A DNA stretch of 64,000 bases from positions 20,746-84,745 of the forward strand of contig NZ_BSCT01000034.1 of the NCBI RefSeq assembly GCF_030159255.1, read 5' to 3'. This DNA is from Bradyrhizobium sp. SSBR45G (GTDB lineage: Bacteria > Pseudomonadota > Alphaproteobacteria > Rhizobiales > Xanthobacteraceae). Of the stretch, positions 7,784 through 16,483 are shown piece after piece; position 1 is the stretch's first letter, and the number at the start of each line of letters is the position of its first letter. Both the position numbers and the translations under genes were made by a program. A model generated the notes under the pieces. The model had not been told where the DNA came from, did not search any database, and saw only the letters and a list, made by a program, of their open reading frames with translations.

Positions 7784-8516
7784 CGGCGGTCTTAACGCTT
7801 ATACGTGCTCTCCCCGGGGACCGGCTTGATTGCCCCCGTCGCCCGCATGCCCGTCACCGAGCATCGCAAGGCTTGGTCTCGGCACCGGGAGACCAGGACC
7901 ACACGATTTCACGTCCGCGTCGACATCGTTCGTCGGCATGATCGAAATCACGCTGCGACCCGACACGGCCACCGCATCCCCGCCTCGCATATCGTGACGA
8001 CCGCGCGTACGCCCCTCTCGGTGAGGCGGGATGTGGGGAGTCATACACGATTTCTGTAAAAGCGAAAGAGGAGAATTTCATGGTTCGGAGGAGGCCTGCC
8101 GCTCTGCATTGAAATAGCTCACGAAATGAGTTTTTTCACGCGAGCGATTTTTCCCTCACAGCCGCAATGTGCAATGAGATCGCGCAAAGGGCGAAGGTGA
8201 TTTGCCCGGCGCGTCGACTCGAGATGGGAACGGTGGTCGGTGTGCAGAAAAGTGTCTCAGGACGCGCAGCTTTGCGTTTGCAGCCTGAGCGGCCTCTGAC
8301 GGGCTATTGACAATTTGTGATATAAAATCGGATGCTCATATCTTAAAGGTGGTATTCGTCCCGCCGCTCGCCCTCCGTGCTGTGTATAGGGTGAACAACC
8401 ATACTAAAGGTTGTGGGCCGATGGCGTAGAAGCAAGCGAATCATTTTAACTGTGGGATATGCATCCACAGACCGCGGCATCAATGAGCGGTCTCGCTGCG
8501 GCAGCAAGGGTAGAGT
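7784..8516. other. Non-coding stretch upstream of the Argonaute cassette
   Basis: No convincing gene. Composition changes within it: GC-rich to about 8040, then AT-rich blocks (8117-8136 and 8307-8345). A strong GAGGAG ribosome site precedes a 10-codon frame at 8080-8112. A weak CTCA/TGAG hairpin with six Ts follows at about 8118-8136. A TTGACA at 8307-8312 lies in an AT-rich region about 200 bases before the SIR2 start, but no well-spaced -10 box is seen. The promoter of the cassette probably lies in 8300-8500. Confidence 0.5.
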
Positions 8517-11294
8517 GTGCCGGACGAACCGACATTTCAGACGTCAACACCGGGTCATATCCGGTCGCTGCTGCTTGATGGGTCAAGTCCCGTACTCCTT
8601 CTGGGCGCGGGAGCGTCAGTCACGTCAGGGATTCCGGCTGCTGGCGCTACGGCGGAAAAGGCGGCGCGTTGGGCTTGGTGTAGAGAGGCCGGACGTTCAC
8701 CCGAGGATATCCGGATTCAACGGTCCGACTATTGGCCATGGCTTTGCCGGCAGCCATGGTTTTCGGAGCACGTTCCGCTCGCCGATCAATATCCCAAGAT
8801 CATTGAAAAGCTCTTTGGCGTCCGCAAGCAACGTCGTGATTTTTTCGAGCGCTTGATTGCGCCAGGCGTGGCTCCAAGGAGCGGTTATCGGGCGCTGGTG
8901 CGCATTCTCAACGAAGGGTGGGTCAACACCGTACTAACGACCAACTTCGATCATTGTATCGAGGAAGCGAAAGTTCTTGAGAACAAGCCGCACTTCCTGG
9001 TTTCAATCAAGACGCCCGACGATCTCGTCAGATTCAATGCGGCCTCACCTGATCCCCAACTCGTCTATTTGCACGGATCCGTCGAACACTACTCAGATAA
9101 GAACCTGGATCACGAGGTGGATAAGCTGGACGAGCCGATCGTCCAGCGATTGGTCCCGCTATTGCGAGATCATCCGCTGATCGCGGTGGGATATCGAGGC
9201 AACGAGCCATCGGTTATGAGGGATCTCCTGCTCGAGCAGATCAATGCCACAAATAACTTTGCGCAGGGAGTGTACTGGTGTGTTCGCGAGAGCGACATGC
9301 TGCAGCCGCTTTCGCCCTTGGTCAAAGAGCTCGCAGCAGCGATAGGCACCAATTTCCAGATCGTCCGCATCGCCGGGTTCGATGAATTACTTCAGTATGA
9401 TCTATGGGACCGGCTGCGATCCGAAGGCGCGCAGCCGATACGGCGGAGCCATGCCTACGGCCAGACCGATTTGCCCTCTGACATGCGAGCTATCGAGAAG
9501 GCCGAGGCCGACGATCTCGATGAAAAGATGTTGCGTCAGCGATTGACGCAATATGCCAAACGTCTCGGTCTGAGCGCGCCAGAAAATCCCGATCGCGCAT
9601 GGCTCAGAGAGGAGGCCAGGGTCCGAAATCTTCTCAGGACCGTGGGTAACGATCTCCGTCCGACGCTCGCGGGGTGGCTCTTGTTTGCACCTTCGCCCGA
9701 ACGTAAAACCGCTCAAGCCACCGTAGCATTCTCGGCCCGAGGACCTATCCATTGGATCAAGCGTTGCTTCGGTGATGACGCTGCCACCGGCACGCCTGAC
9801 GAGGATGGCTTAATCTCCGTTGAACAGGATATATCCGGAAATCTCTGGTCGCAGCTGAACGCGCTGACCGATCTGCTTGCTCTCGTCAACGTATCATTTC
9901 GCTTAAAGGAAGAGATATCTCGGACTGCGTATCCTTACGACAGTCTTGCGCTCAAGGAGGTGGTGGTGAATGCGCTTGTCCACCGCGACTACGACCGCGA
10001 GGGACCGGTCAGGATGGAGGTGACGCCAAGCGAGATACGTGTCGCGAGCCCGGGTGGCATCATTGCCGAAGTTGCGGCCCAAATGGCCGGTAGGACACTT
10101 GAGACAGTCGTCAGGAGTGGTAGTCGAGGCATCAAGGGCTATCGCAATCCGGTCATCACCGACTTGTTCTACGGCGGCGGACAAATGGATCGCTCAGGCT
10201 CAGGGCTTGGCGACGTTTGGTCACTCACTTTGAACAACAACGGAGAGGTCCATTTCGGGCCCGACGCGAACAACCAGAATTTCGTTGTCACCATCCGCGC
10301 GCGGCCGGAGGCGGTGGATGAGGTCACTAATACCGCCGTTCCGGCTGTTACGGATACTGTACGCTATACGACCAACCTTCTGCCGATCGAGGAGATGCCA
10401 GCCAAGATCTGGCACACAGCCACCAGTTCCACCGCGGCATGGCGGCTCAAGAAAGAAGCTGCAGGTTTGGCCGTGCCACCTGGCCATGTCCATGATGGCC
10501 GCTTCTTCACCCTCTATGATCTGGAAAAAATCGCCCGCGATCTTGTATCGCCCTTCGACGAGGGAGAGGTCGAGTCGCTCACGGTTAGCGAACTCCTCGA
10601 TCAGCCGAACGGCGAGAACATCCTGCTAAAGCTGATGAACGAGGCGATTTTCGAGCATCTGCGCAAACTCGGACTCGCGATCGACTACAAGCGCCGCCGA
10701 GCCTATTTTCCGAAAGAGGAGCGGGGCGAGCGAAAAATCACCTATCAGGGGCGTGTCAAACGAGCAACACGCACGGTTGTGAAGGCTCGCGTCCGCCGTG
10801 GTACCGAAGACGTTCTCTACTACGAGCACAAAGCCTTTGGATTTACGGTAATGCCGTTCGGAGGCGATTGGGCAGTCCTCCTGACGCCCGGCTATGCCTT
10901 CACCCGCGACGGCGTTGGTAAGCCGATTGGGCGAGAAAAGATTAACATTTTGTCCACACGTCGAGCTGCACGGGATTTTAATCCAACCGTTCACCACGAT
11001 GTCACCTTCTGGGCATCCATCCTTTCCGAAGATGCGGAGGGAGTCTTTGCCCTCACATTTGAGCGTGCGAACGATCTTTCCAGCTATGCTCCGACGATAT
11101 TGCTGTCTCGAAGTCAGCCGACCGTAGCCTTTAGTTCTACTGCCTTTAGTGAATCCGAAGATCTAGATAGCGAAATTGAGGCTGATCTCGAGAATCTGGA
11201 CGACGAACTGAGCGCACTCGCAGAGGAAGAGGCACAGTCGGAAGATCGCGATAAAGGGGAAGAAGACGAGCGAGATCAAGGTAATGACGATTAG
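8517..11294 (+). CDS. SIR2-HATPase_c_4-APAZ protein, partner of short Argonaute
   Basis: 925 aa from GTG 8517; an in-frame TAG two codons upstream excludes a longer product. Domains in order: SIR2-like NADase, residues about 14-300, with GAGAS (30-34), TTNFD (141-145), His186 in YLHGS and GYRGNE (225-230). Next, about 365-600, a module typical of Schlafen/AlbA_2-associated ATPases: RPTLAGWLLF (381-390), YPYDSLALKEVVVNALVHRDY (about 472-492), SPGG, and RNPVITDLFYGGG with DRSGSGL. Then an APAZ-like region, about 630-870, and an acidic tail, 876-925. Known SIR2-APAZ proteins pair with short pAgos and cleave NAD+ when invader nucleic acid is sensed. The next gene overlaps by 11 bp. AT-richer codon use than the flanks suggests transfer. 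Confidence 0.87.
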   Translation: MPDEPTFQTSTPGHIRSLLLDGSSPVLLLGAGASVTSGIPAAGATAEKAARWAWCREAGRSPEDIRIQRSDYWPWLCRQPWFSEHVPLADQYPKIIEKLFGVRKQRRDFFERLIAPGVAPRSGYRALVRILNEGWVNTVLTTNFDHCIEEAKVLENKPHFLVSIKTPDDLVRFNAASPDPQLVYLHGSVEHYSDKNLDHEVDKLDEPIVQRLVPLLRDHPLIAVGYRGNEPSVMRDLLLEQINATNNFAQGVYWCVRESDMLQPLSPLVKELAAAIGTNFQIVRIAGFDELLQYDLWDRLRSEGAQPIRRSHAYGQTDLPSDMRAIEKAEADDLDEKMLRQRLTQYAKRLGLSAPENPDRAWLREEARVRNLLRTVGNDLRPTLAGWLLFAPSPERKTAQATVAFSARGPIHWIKRCFGDDAATGTPDEDGLISVEQDISGNLWSQLNALTDLLALVNVSFRLKEEISRTAYPYDSLALKEVVVNALVHRDYDREGPVRMEVTPSEIRVASPGGIIAEVAAQMAGRTLETVVRSGSRGIKGYRNPVITDLFYGGGQMDRSGSGLGDVWSLTLNNNGEVHFGPDANNQNFVVTIRARPEAVDEVTNTAVPAVTDTVRYTTNLLPIEEMPAKIWHTATSSTAAWRLKKEAAGLAVPPGHVHDGRFFTLYDLEKIARDLVSPFDEGEVESLTVSELLDQPNGENILLKLMNEAIFEHLRKLGLAIDYKRRRAYFPKEERGERKITYQGRVKRATRTVVKARVRRGTEDVLYYEHKAFGFTVMPFGGDWAVLLTPGYAFTRDGVGKPIGREKINILSTRRAARDFNPTVHHDVTFWASILSEDAEGVFALTFERANDLSSYAPTILLSRSQPTVAFSSTAFSESEDLDSEIEADLENLDDELSALAEEEAQSEDRDKGEEDERDQGNDD

Positions 11295-12789
11295 GCTCGC
11301 CGTCCGCGAACTCAGGCCACCACAACTCCAGTTTGGCGGCGCTGTGACAACATCCGACCCAAAGGTCGGGCTCGATCTCGCCGGGCCTTTCGACCTGCGA
11401 TTTGGTGCTGCCCGCCAGACCCAGGTTAAGGTCGGCATCATTGGTCCGCGCCAGCTCGTCGATCAGACGCGGCGCTGGCTTGAGCGCTGTCGCGCGCCCG
11501 TACCAGTACTTGGTACGCCATCGCTGCTACAAAAGCCGTTTCCAGGCTTCGCAAAGACGTTTCACATGTCACTCGTCGATTCAGACGGATGGTCGGTGCA
11601 TCTCGACAACGAACGTCGGAATCCGCTTGAGGAGGCGCTGGATGACGATGATCTGTTCAAAAGCTTCCAGAAGGTTGTCGATCTATACAGTGATGCCCAT
11701 GCCCGTCTCGCAAAAAGGGACACCAACCGGCCGGATCTGGTTATCGTTTGCATCCCTGACGATGTCCTAAAAAAGGTTCGTTCGGTAGAACGCGACTTGA
11801 CGGCGGAGGAAAAGAAAAAAGCGAAAGCGATCGCGAAGTCGCGCGAAAGTCGACAAATGGACATGTTCGACATGTTGCAAGAGGTCGAGCAAACCGAAGA
11901 GGATTTTCTGAAGCGCGACCTCCGGCACGCCCTGAAGGCTCGCGCTATGGCAAACAAGCTGCCGATACAGATTGTCACTGAGCGGCTATTGGTTGACGGT
12001 CCCTACAACGAGGACCCCGCAACCCGCGCCTGGAATTTTACCGTTGGACTTTACTACAAGGCCGGCAATGTGCCTTGGCGATTGCCTACCGATGGACCCG
12101 AGACGTGTTTCGTTGGCATCAGCTTTCATCATTTTCGAACGACACAACGCCATATCGTGCAGTCGACTCTAGCTCAAGCGTTTTCAAGCGAGGGGGAAGG
12201 CTTTGCTATCCGAGGGCAAGGCGTGCCAGCGGATGCCGATCAGAGACGAAATCTTCATCTGTCCGAAGATCAGGCTTTCAATCTCTGCAAGAACGTTCTT
12301 GTCGAATATGAAAAGCGAACCGGCGGCGCACCCCTGCGTATGGTCGTGCACAAGACGACCTTCTTCGATCAGGCCGAGCAGAAGGGTTTCTCGGAAGCGC
12401 TGCGAGACATTCCTATCGTCGAAATGGTGACGCTTGTGCCCAGTGCATTTCGGCTAATCCGGTTTGGCGCCTACCCGCCCAAGGTCGGCACGCTGTGTTC
12501 CGTTAATGAAGCCCGAAGCTATCTTTTTACATCCGGCTACATGCCTGAGCTCGGCACATACCCTGGACCGCATGTCCCGCAACCCTTTGAAATCCGTCGC
12601 ATTGGCGACGGGGATCATATTTCGGCAGCGCAAGACGTTCTCAACCTAACTCGCATGAACTGGAATACTGCCGACATTCGCGGCAAGTGGCCAGTGACAC
12701 TTTCCTTTGCCCGTCGTGTTGGGGGCATTCTGGACGAATACGGTGAGGATGAGGGTGAACCGGTCACATCCTTCCGATATTTCGTTTGA
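11284..12789 (+). CDS. Short prokaryotic Argonaute (MID-PIWI), catalytically inactive
   Basis: 501 aa. It lacks N and PAZ domains, as short pAgos do. MID-like region about 140-250 (DLVIVCIPDD, then KLPIQIVTERLL); PIWI about 250-501 (ETCFVGISFHHF, LRMVVHKTTFF, MVTLVPSAFRLIRFG, WNTADIRGKWPVTLSFARR). The first DEDX aspartate, expected in the FVGISF strand, is Ser280, and HKTTFF lacks the second acidic residue, so no slicing is expected. It should bind a guide and target and signal to the SIR2-APAZ partner. A charged, helical insertion (about 165-225) interrupts the MID region. The ATG lies within the partner's last codons, implying one mRNA and fixed stoichiometry. Confidence 0.88.
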   Translation: MTIRLAVRELRPPQLQFGGAVTTSDPKVGLDLAGPFDLRFGAARQTQVKVGIIGPRQLVDQTRRWLERCRAPVPVLGTPSLLQKPFPGFAKTFHMSLVDSDGWSVHLDNERRNPLEEALDDDDLFKSFQKVVDLYSDAHARLAKRDTNRPDLVIVCIPDDVLKKVRSVERDLTAEEKKKAKAIAKSRESRQMDMFDMLQEVEQTEEDFLKRDLRHALKARAMANKLPIQIVTERLLVDGPYNEDPATRAWNFTVGLYYKAGNVPWRLPTDGPETCFVGISFHHFRTTQRHIVQSTLAQAFSSEGEGFAIRGQGVPADADQRRNLHLSEDQAFNLCKNVLVEYEKRTGGAPLRMVVHKTTFFDQAEQKGFSEALRDIPIVEMVTLVPSAFRLIRFGAYPPKVGTLCSVNEARSYLFTSGYMPELGTYPGPHVPQPFEIRRIGDGDHISAAQDVLNLTRMNWNTADIRGKWPVTLSFARRVGGILDEYGEDEGEPVTSFRYFV

Positions 12790-13062
12790 ACTAAGAACCT
12801 GGTTCGGAGCTGCAGCGGCAACCCGGTTCCGAGTAGTAGCAATAGAACTACGGGGTCAAGGTGATAGTGCATTCAATTCAAAGAGTCGTAGGAGTGCCAT
12901 AGTACGCGCATGATCGGAATATCCACGGTCTGGCCGTGAGTGGCATGTCCCCCCGGCCTGTCGCTGGGCATTTCTGCAAAAGCGCCTCAGACGGCGGACT
13001 GCCCACTTGCGTGTCAAGAAGCCGGCAGGCCGCCATCCACCCAATCTCGGTTTGTTGACGTT
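12790..13062. other. Intergenic region after the Argonaute gene
   Basis: No gene seen. It holds an imperfect 14-bp direct repeat (AACCTGGTTCGGAG at 12796 and AACCCGGTTCCGAG at 12820, two differences, 24-base period). AT-richer sequence to about 12900 then gives way to GC-rich sequence, so the cassette's right edge probably lies near 12900. No clear terminator or attachment site. Confidence 0.4.
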
Positions 13063-13401
13063 CTAAATCAGCCCATATTGAACCCGCTCGCGCCGGGCCA
13101 GCAACGGCACGGCCTGTCCCGCGATGTAGGTCTTGAAATGCTCGCTCTCCTGGTGGGCCTTGAACGCCGCCTCGTCGCGGAACAGTTCGTAGAACAGGAA
13201 CTGCGCCGGGTTGTCCTTGGCGCGGGAGATCAGGAACAGTTTTGCGCCGGGCTCGCGCTGCGCTTCGGGGAGGAAGCGCGACAGGATCTCGGCGACGCGG
13301 TCGGCTTCGCCTGGCCGGGCCTCCCATTGCGCCACCACCAGCAGGCTGCCGCCGCTGACGGCCTCGTTCACGGTTTTCGTTGCGATGGCGTATCCGGTCA
13401 T
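13063..13401 (-). CDS. Putative quinol monooxygenase (ABM domain)
   Basis: 112 aa starting MTGYAIATKTVNEAVSGGSL. The core LLVVAQWEARPGEADRV, EPGAKLFLISRAKDNP, FLFYELFRDEAAFKAHQES and HFKTYI is the antibiotic-biosynthesis monooxygenase/YgiN fold: a dimeric ferredoxin-like barrel with the conserved E-x-W/Y-x-D and H-x-x-S/T-x-H-F pattern. Members act on quinols, heme or polyketides, or are of unknown function. It stands alone and opposes the glc genes. The substrate is unknown. Confidence 0.8.
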   Translation of the reverse strand: MTGYAIATKTVNEAVSGGSLLVVAQWEARPGEADRVAEILSRFLPEAQREPGAKLFLISRAKDNPAQFLFYELFRDEAAFKAHQESEHFKTYIAGQAVPLLARRERVQYGLI

Positions 13402-13851
13402 GGGGATTGGTCCTCTCGTTGATGGTCTGCGAGGGGATTGATAGCCCGGTTCGTGAGGGCGATCCTTCGATGACGGACGAAGGATGGATGCGGAGATGCA
13501 GGCGTAGGGCGGATTAGCCGAAGGCGTAATCCGCCATGTGGCTCGAAAGAGTCGGCGGGTTACGCTTCGCTAACCCGCCCTACGGGCTGACACTTCCGTG
13601 CGGCTGCCCCTCACCCCGACCCTCTCAGCGCGAGCGAAGCTCGTCGCGGCCCCGTGAAGAACGGGGAGGGGGAGGGCACCGCCGTCTGCCACATCGCTCG
13701 CCTCGCAGCCGGCCGGGCGTCATGCAGATCGCTTGGAACGTTCCGTCTCGCCCGGCCTTGTGTCCGGCTCGCAACGCTTTAGAAAGGCGCCAACGTCGGT
13801 GGCTGCCCGGTGCGCTGGGCTGCCGGTCATCATCAATGAGCAAGGCCAGCA
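13402..13851. other. Intergenic region with a palindromic repeat before glcE
   Basis: At 13504-13583 is an inverted repeat, GTAGGGCGGATTAGC...GGCGGGTTACGC...CCCGCCCTAC, of a family found across proteobacteria. A second GC-rich hairpin-like tract lies at 13610-13680 (CCCCGTGAAGAACGGGG). No gene seen in the rest. Confidence 0.6.
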
Positions 13852-15093
13852 GTGGTGGACGCCCTCAAAGTACGCAACGCAGCCGACGTGGAGGAGGTGG
13901 TTCGTTCCGCGATCGCGAGCGAGCAGCCGCTCGATGTCATCGGCCACGGCTCGAAGCGCCGGATCGGCCAGCTCACGGCGACCAACGCCGTGCTCGATCT
14001 GTCGGCGCTGAACGCGGTCATCGGCTACGAGCCGAACGAGCTCATCATCACGGCGCAGGCCGGCGCGCCGCTCGGCGACCTCCTGTCGCTGATCGATTCG
14101 AAGAGCCAGCAATTCGCGTTCGAGCCGATGGACACCGGGCCGCTGCTCGGAACCACGGGGCGCGGCACGCTGGGCGGCATGATCGCGGCCGGGCTCGCGG
14201 GGCCGCGGCGCATCCGGGCCGGCGGGGTGCGCGATCATCTGCTCGGGGCGCATGCCGTCTCCGGCTTCGGCGACAGCTTCAAGACCGGCGGCAAGGTGGT
14301 CAAGAACGTCACCGGCTACGATCTCTGCAAGCTGCTGGCGGGCTCCTGGGGCACGCTGGCGGTCATGACCGAGGCGACCTTGAAGGTGATGCCGCGGCCG
14401 GAATCCGAGCGCAGCCTGGTGCTGCGCGGGCTCGATGAGCTCAAGGCGAACCGGGCGATGACCGCGGCGCTGGGCTCGCCGTTCGACGTCTCCGGCGCCG
14501 CTCATCTGCCGGCCTCGTCGTTGCGGCCCGAGGTCGAGGGGCTGAGCCTGATCGGCTCGCCGCGCGAGGCGGTCACCGTGCTCAGGCTCGAGGGCATCAC
14601 GGCCTCAGCGGCGCATCGCGCGGCCTCGCTCGCCAGGCAGCTCGCGACGTTCGGCGCGGTCGAGATCATCGAGGATGACGCCTCGGCCCGGGTGTGGAGC
14701 GCGGTCAGGGACGTGCTGCCGTTCGCGGCCAATGGTCCGCTCGGCGCCTGGCCGGTGTGGCGGATCGTCTGCCCGCCGGTGTCGGGCGCCGCCATCGGGC
14801 AGGCGCTGACGCGCCAGACCGGCGGCGAGGCGATCTATGATTGGGGCGGCGGCCTGATCTGGGCGGCGCTGCCGCCGCAGCCCGACGCCTCCGCGGGCCT
14901 CGTGCGCAAGGAGGTCGAGGCGGCCGGCGGCCACGCGATGCTGCTGCGCGCCTGGGACGAGATGCGGCATGCCGTGGATGTGTTCCAGCCGCAGTCGCCC
15001 GGCGTCGCCGCGCTGGAGGAGCGGGTTCGCGTGTCCTTCGACCCCAGGACCATTCTCAACCGCGGGCGTGTCAGGCGGAGCGTTGCGTCATGA
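13852..15093 (+). CDS. glcE: Glycolate oxidase subunit GlcE
   Basis: 413 aa starting at tandem GTG codons (MVDALKVRNAADVEE). It has an FAD-binding PCMH domain (about 10-180) with VIGHGSKRRIG, TTGRGTLGGMIAAGLAGPRR and TGGKVVKNVTGYDLCK. The C-terminal cap is shorter than in GlcD. GlcE is a second flavoprotein-like subunit needed for glycolate dehydrogenase activity. Its stop overlaps the glcF start as ATGA, so the two are translationally coupled. The partner glcD lies 6.6 kb upstream on the same strand. Confidence 0.92.
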   Translation: MVDALKVRNAADVEEVVRSAIASEQPLDVIGHGSKRRIGQLTATNAVLDLSALNAVIGYEPNELIITAQAGAPLGDLLSLIDSKSQQFAFEPMDTGPLLGTTGRGTLGGMIAAGLAGPRRIRAGGVRDHLLGAHAVSGFGDSFKTGGKVVKNVTGYDLCKLLAGSWGTLAVMTEATLKVMPRPESERSLVLRGLDELKANRAMTAALGSPFDVSGAAHLPASSLRPEVEGLSLIGSPREAVTVLRLEGITASAAHRAASLARQLATFGAVEIIEDDASARVWSAVRDVLPFAANGPLGAWPVWRIVCPPVSGAAIGQALTRQTGGEAIYDWGGGLIWAALPPQPDASAGLVRKEVEAAGGHAMLLRAWDEMRHAVDVFQPQSPGVAALEERVRVSFDPRTILNRGRVRRSVAS

Positions 15094-16406
15094 AGACCGA
15101 GTTCACCCTGGCGCAGCTGGCCGATCCCGACATCGCGGTCGCCGACAAGATCCTGCGCGCCTGCGTCCATTGCGGCTTCTGCACCGCGACCTGTCCGACC
15201 TATGTGCTGCTCGGCGACGAACTCGACAGCCCGCGCGGCCGCATCTACCTGATCAAGCAGATGCTGGAGAAGGACCAGGCGCCGACCGCCGATGTGGTCA
15301 AGCATATCGACCGCTGCCTGTCGTGCCTCGCCTGCATGACGACCTGTCCGTCCGGCGTGCACTACATGCACCTCGTCGACCAGGCGCGGGTGCGGATCGA
15401 GGAGACCTATCAGCGCCCGCTCAGCGAACGGCTGCTGCGCGCCGTGCTCGGCTATGTGCTGCCGCGGCCGCGCGAGTTTCGCATCGCCATGACGCTGGCG
15501 CGGCTGGGGCGGCCGTTCAAGGCGCTGCTGCCGGCGTCCTCCGCTGGGCCGTCGCCGGGCCTGCTGCGGCGGCTCCGGGCGATGCTGGAGCTCGCGCCCG
15601 CGGCCGCCCTGCCGCCGCCGGGGCCTGCCGGCGGCAGCGTGTTTCCGGCGCAGGGCGCGCGCCGCGGCCGCGTGGCGCTGCTGCAGGGCTGCGCGCAGGC
15701 AGCGCTGGCGCCGCGCATCAACCAGGCGGCCATCAACGTGCTGACCCGGCACGGCATCGAGGTCGTGCTGGTCAGGGACGAGCAATGCTGCGGTGCGCTC
15801 ACCCATCACATGGGGCAGGACGCCGACGCGCTGGCGCGCGCGCGGGCCAATGTCGCGGTGTGGACCGCGGAGGCTGCGCGCGGCGGTCTCGATGCCATCC
15901 TGGTGACGACGTCGGGCTGCGGCACCGTCATCAAGGACTACGGCCACATGCTGCGCGAGGACCCGCAATTTGCAGCGTCTGCGGCCAATGTCTCGGCGAT
16001 GGCCAAGGACATCAGCGAGTATCTCGCCGGCCTCGAACTGAACACCACGGCGGATCACGATGACCTCGTCGTCGCCTATCACTCCGCATGCTCGCTGCAA
16101 CACGGGCAGAAAATCACGAGCACTCCGAAAGAATTGCTTTCCAAGGCCGGCTTCGTCGTGAAAGATATACCGGAGAGTCATTTGTGTTGCGGTTCGGCGG
16201 GGACCTACAACATTCTCCAGCCTGACATCGCGATGAAGCTGCGCGATCGCAAGGTCGCCAACATCGCGACCGTCAAGCCGAATGTGATCGCGGCAGGCAA
16301 TATCGGCTGCATGATGCAGATTGCCAGCGGCACCACCATCCCCGTCGTCCACACCATTGAGCTTCTCGACTGGGCGACGGGTGGTCCGCGACCAGGACTG
16401 AATTGA
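15090..16406 (+). CDS. glcF: Glycolate oxidase iron-sulfur subunit GlcF
   Basis: 438 aa from ATG 15090. Two [4Fe-4S] ferredoxin motifs lie near the N-terminus, CVHCGFCTATCP and CLSCLACMTTCP. Two CCG domains follow, around DEQCCGALTHHMG and SHLCCGSAGTYN, the hallmark of GlcF and heterodisulfide reductase-like subunits. It passes electrons from the flavin subunits to the quinone pool at the membrane. An apparent open frame starting upstream at 14841 is read-through of glcE in another frame, so the ATGA overlap start is preferred. Confidence 0.93.
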   Translation: MKTEFTLAQLADPDIAVADKILRACVHCGFCTATCPTYVLLGDELDSPRGRIYLIKQMLEKDQAPTADVVKHIDRCLSCLACMTTCPSGVHYMHLVDQARVRIEETYQRPLSERLLRAVLGYVLPRPREFRIAMTLARLGRPFKALLPASSAGPSPGLLRRLRAMLELAPAAALPPPGPAGGSVFPAQGARRGRVALLQGCAQAALAPRINQAAINVLTRHGIEVVLVRDEQCCGALTHHMGQDADALARARANVAVWTAEAARGGLDAILVTTSGCGTVIKDYGHMLREDPQFAASAANVSAMAKDISEYLAGLELNTTADHDDLVVAYHSACSLQHGQKITSTPKELLSKAGFVVKDIPESHLCCGSAGTYNILQPDIAMKLRDRKVANIATVKPNVIAAGNIGCMMQIASGTTIPVVHTIELLDWATGGPRPGLN

Positions 16407-16483
16407 GAGATGGGCGCGTGCGGACTGCCGGCCCGTCTCCCGCCGGATGATGCGATCGTTCGACGGCAACTGGAGGGTTTCTG

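Noticed and set aside
8307..8345. TTGACA-containing promoter for the SIR2-APAZ gene
   Set aside because: The TATAAA is only 8 bases from TTGACA and no good -10 lies at 16-18 bases, so I do not claim a specific promoter.
12790..13062. Possible tRNA or attachment site at the right edge of the defence cassette
   Set aside because: GGTTC-like motifs occur but no cloverleaf can be drawn, and no matching sequence is seen near 8000-8500.
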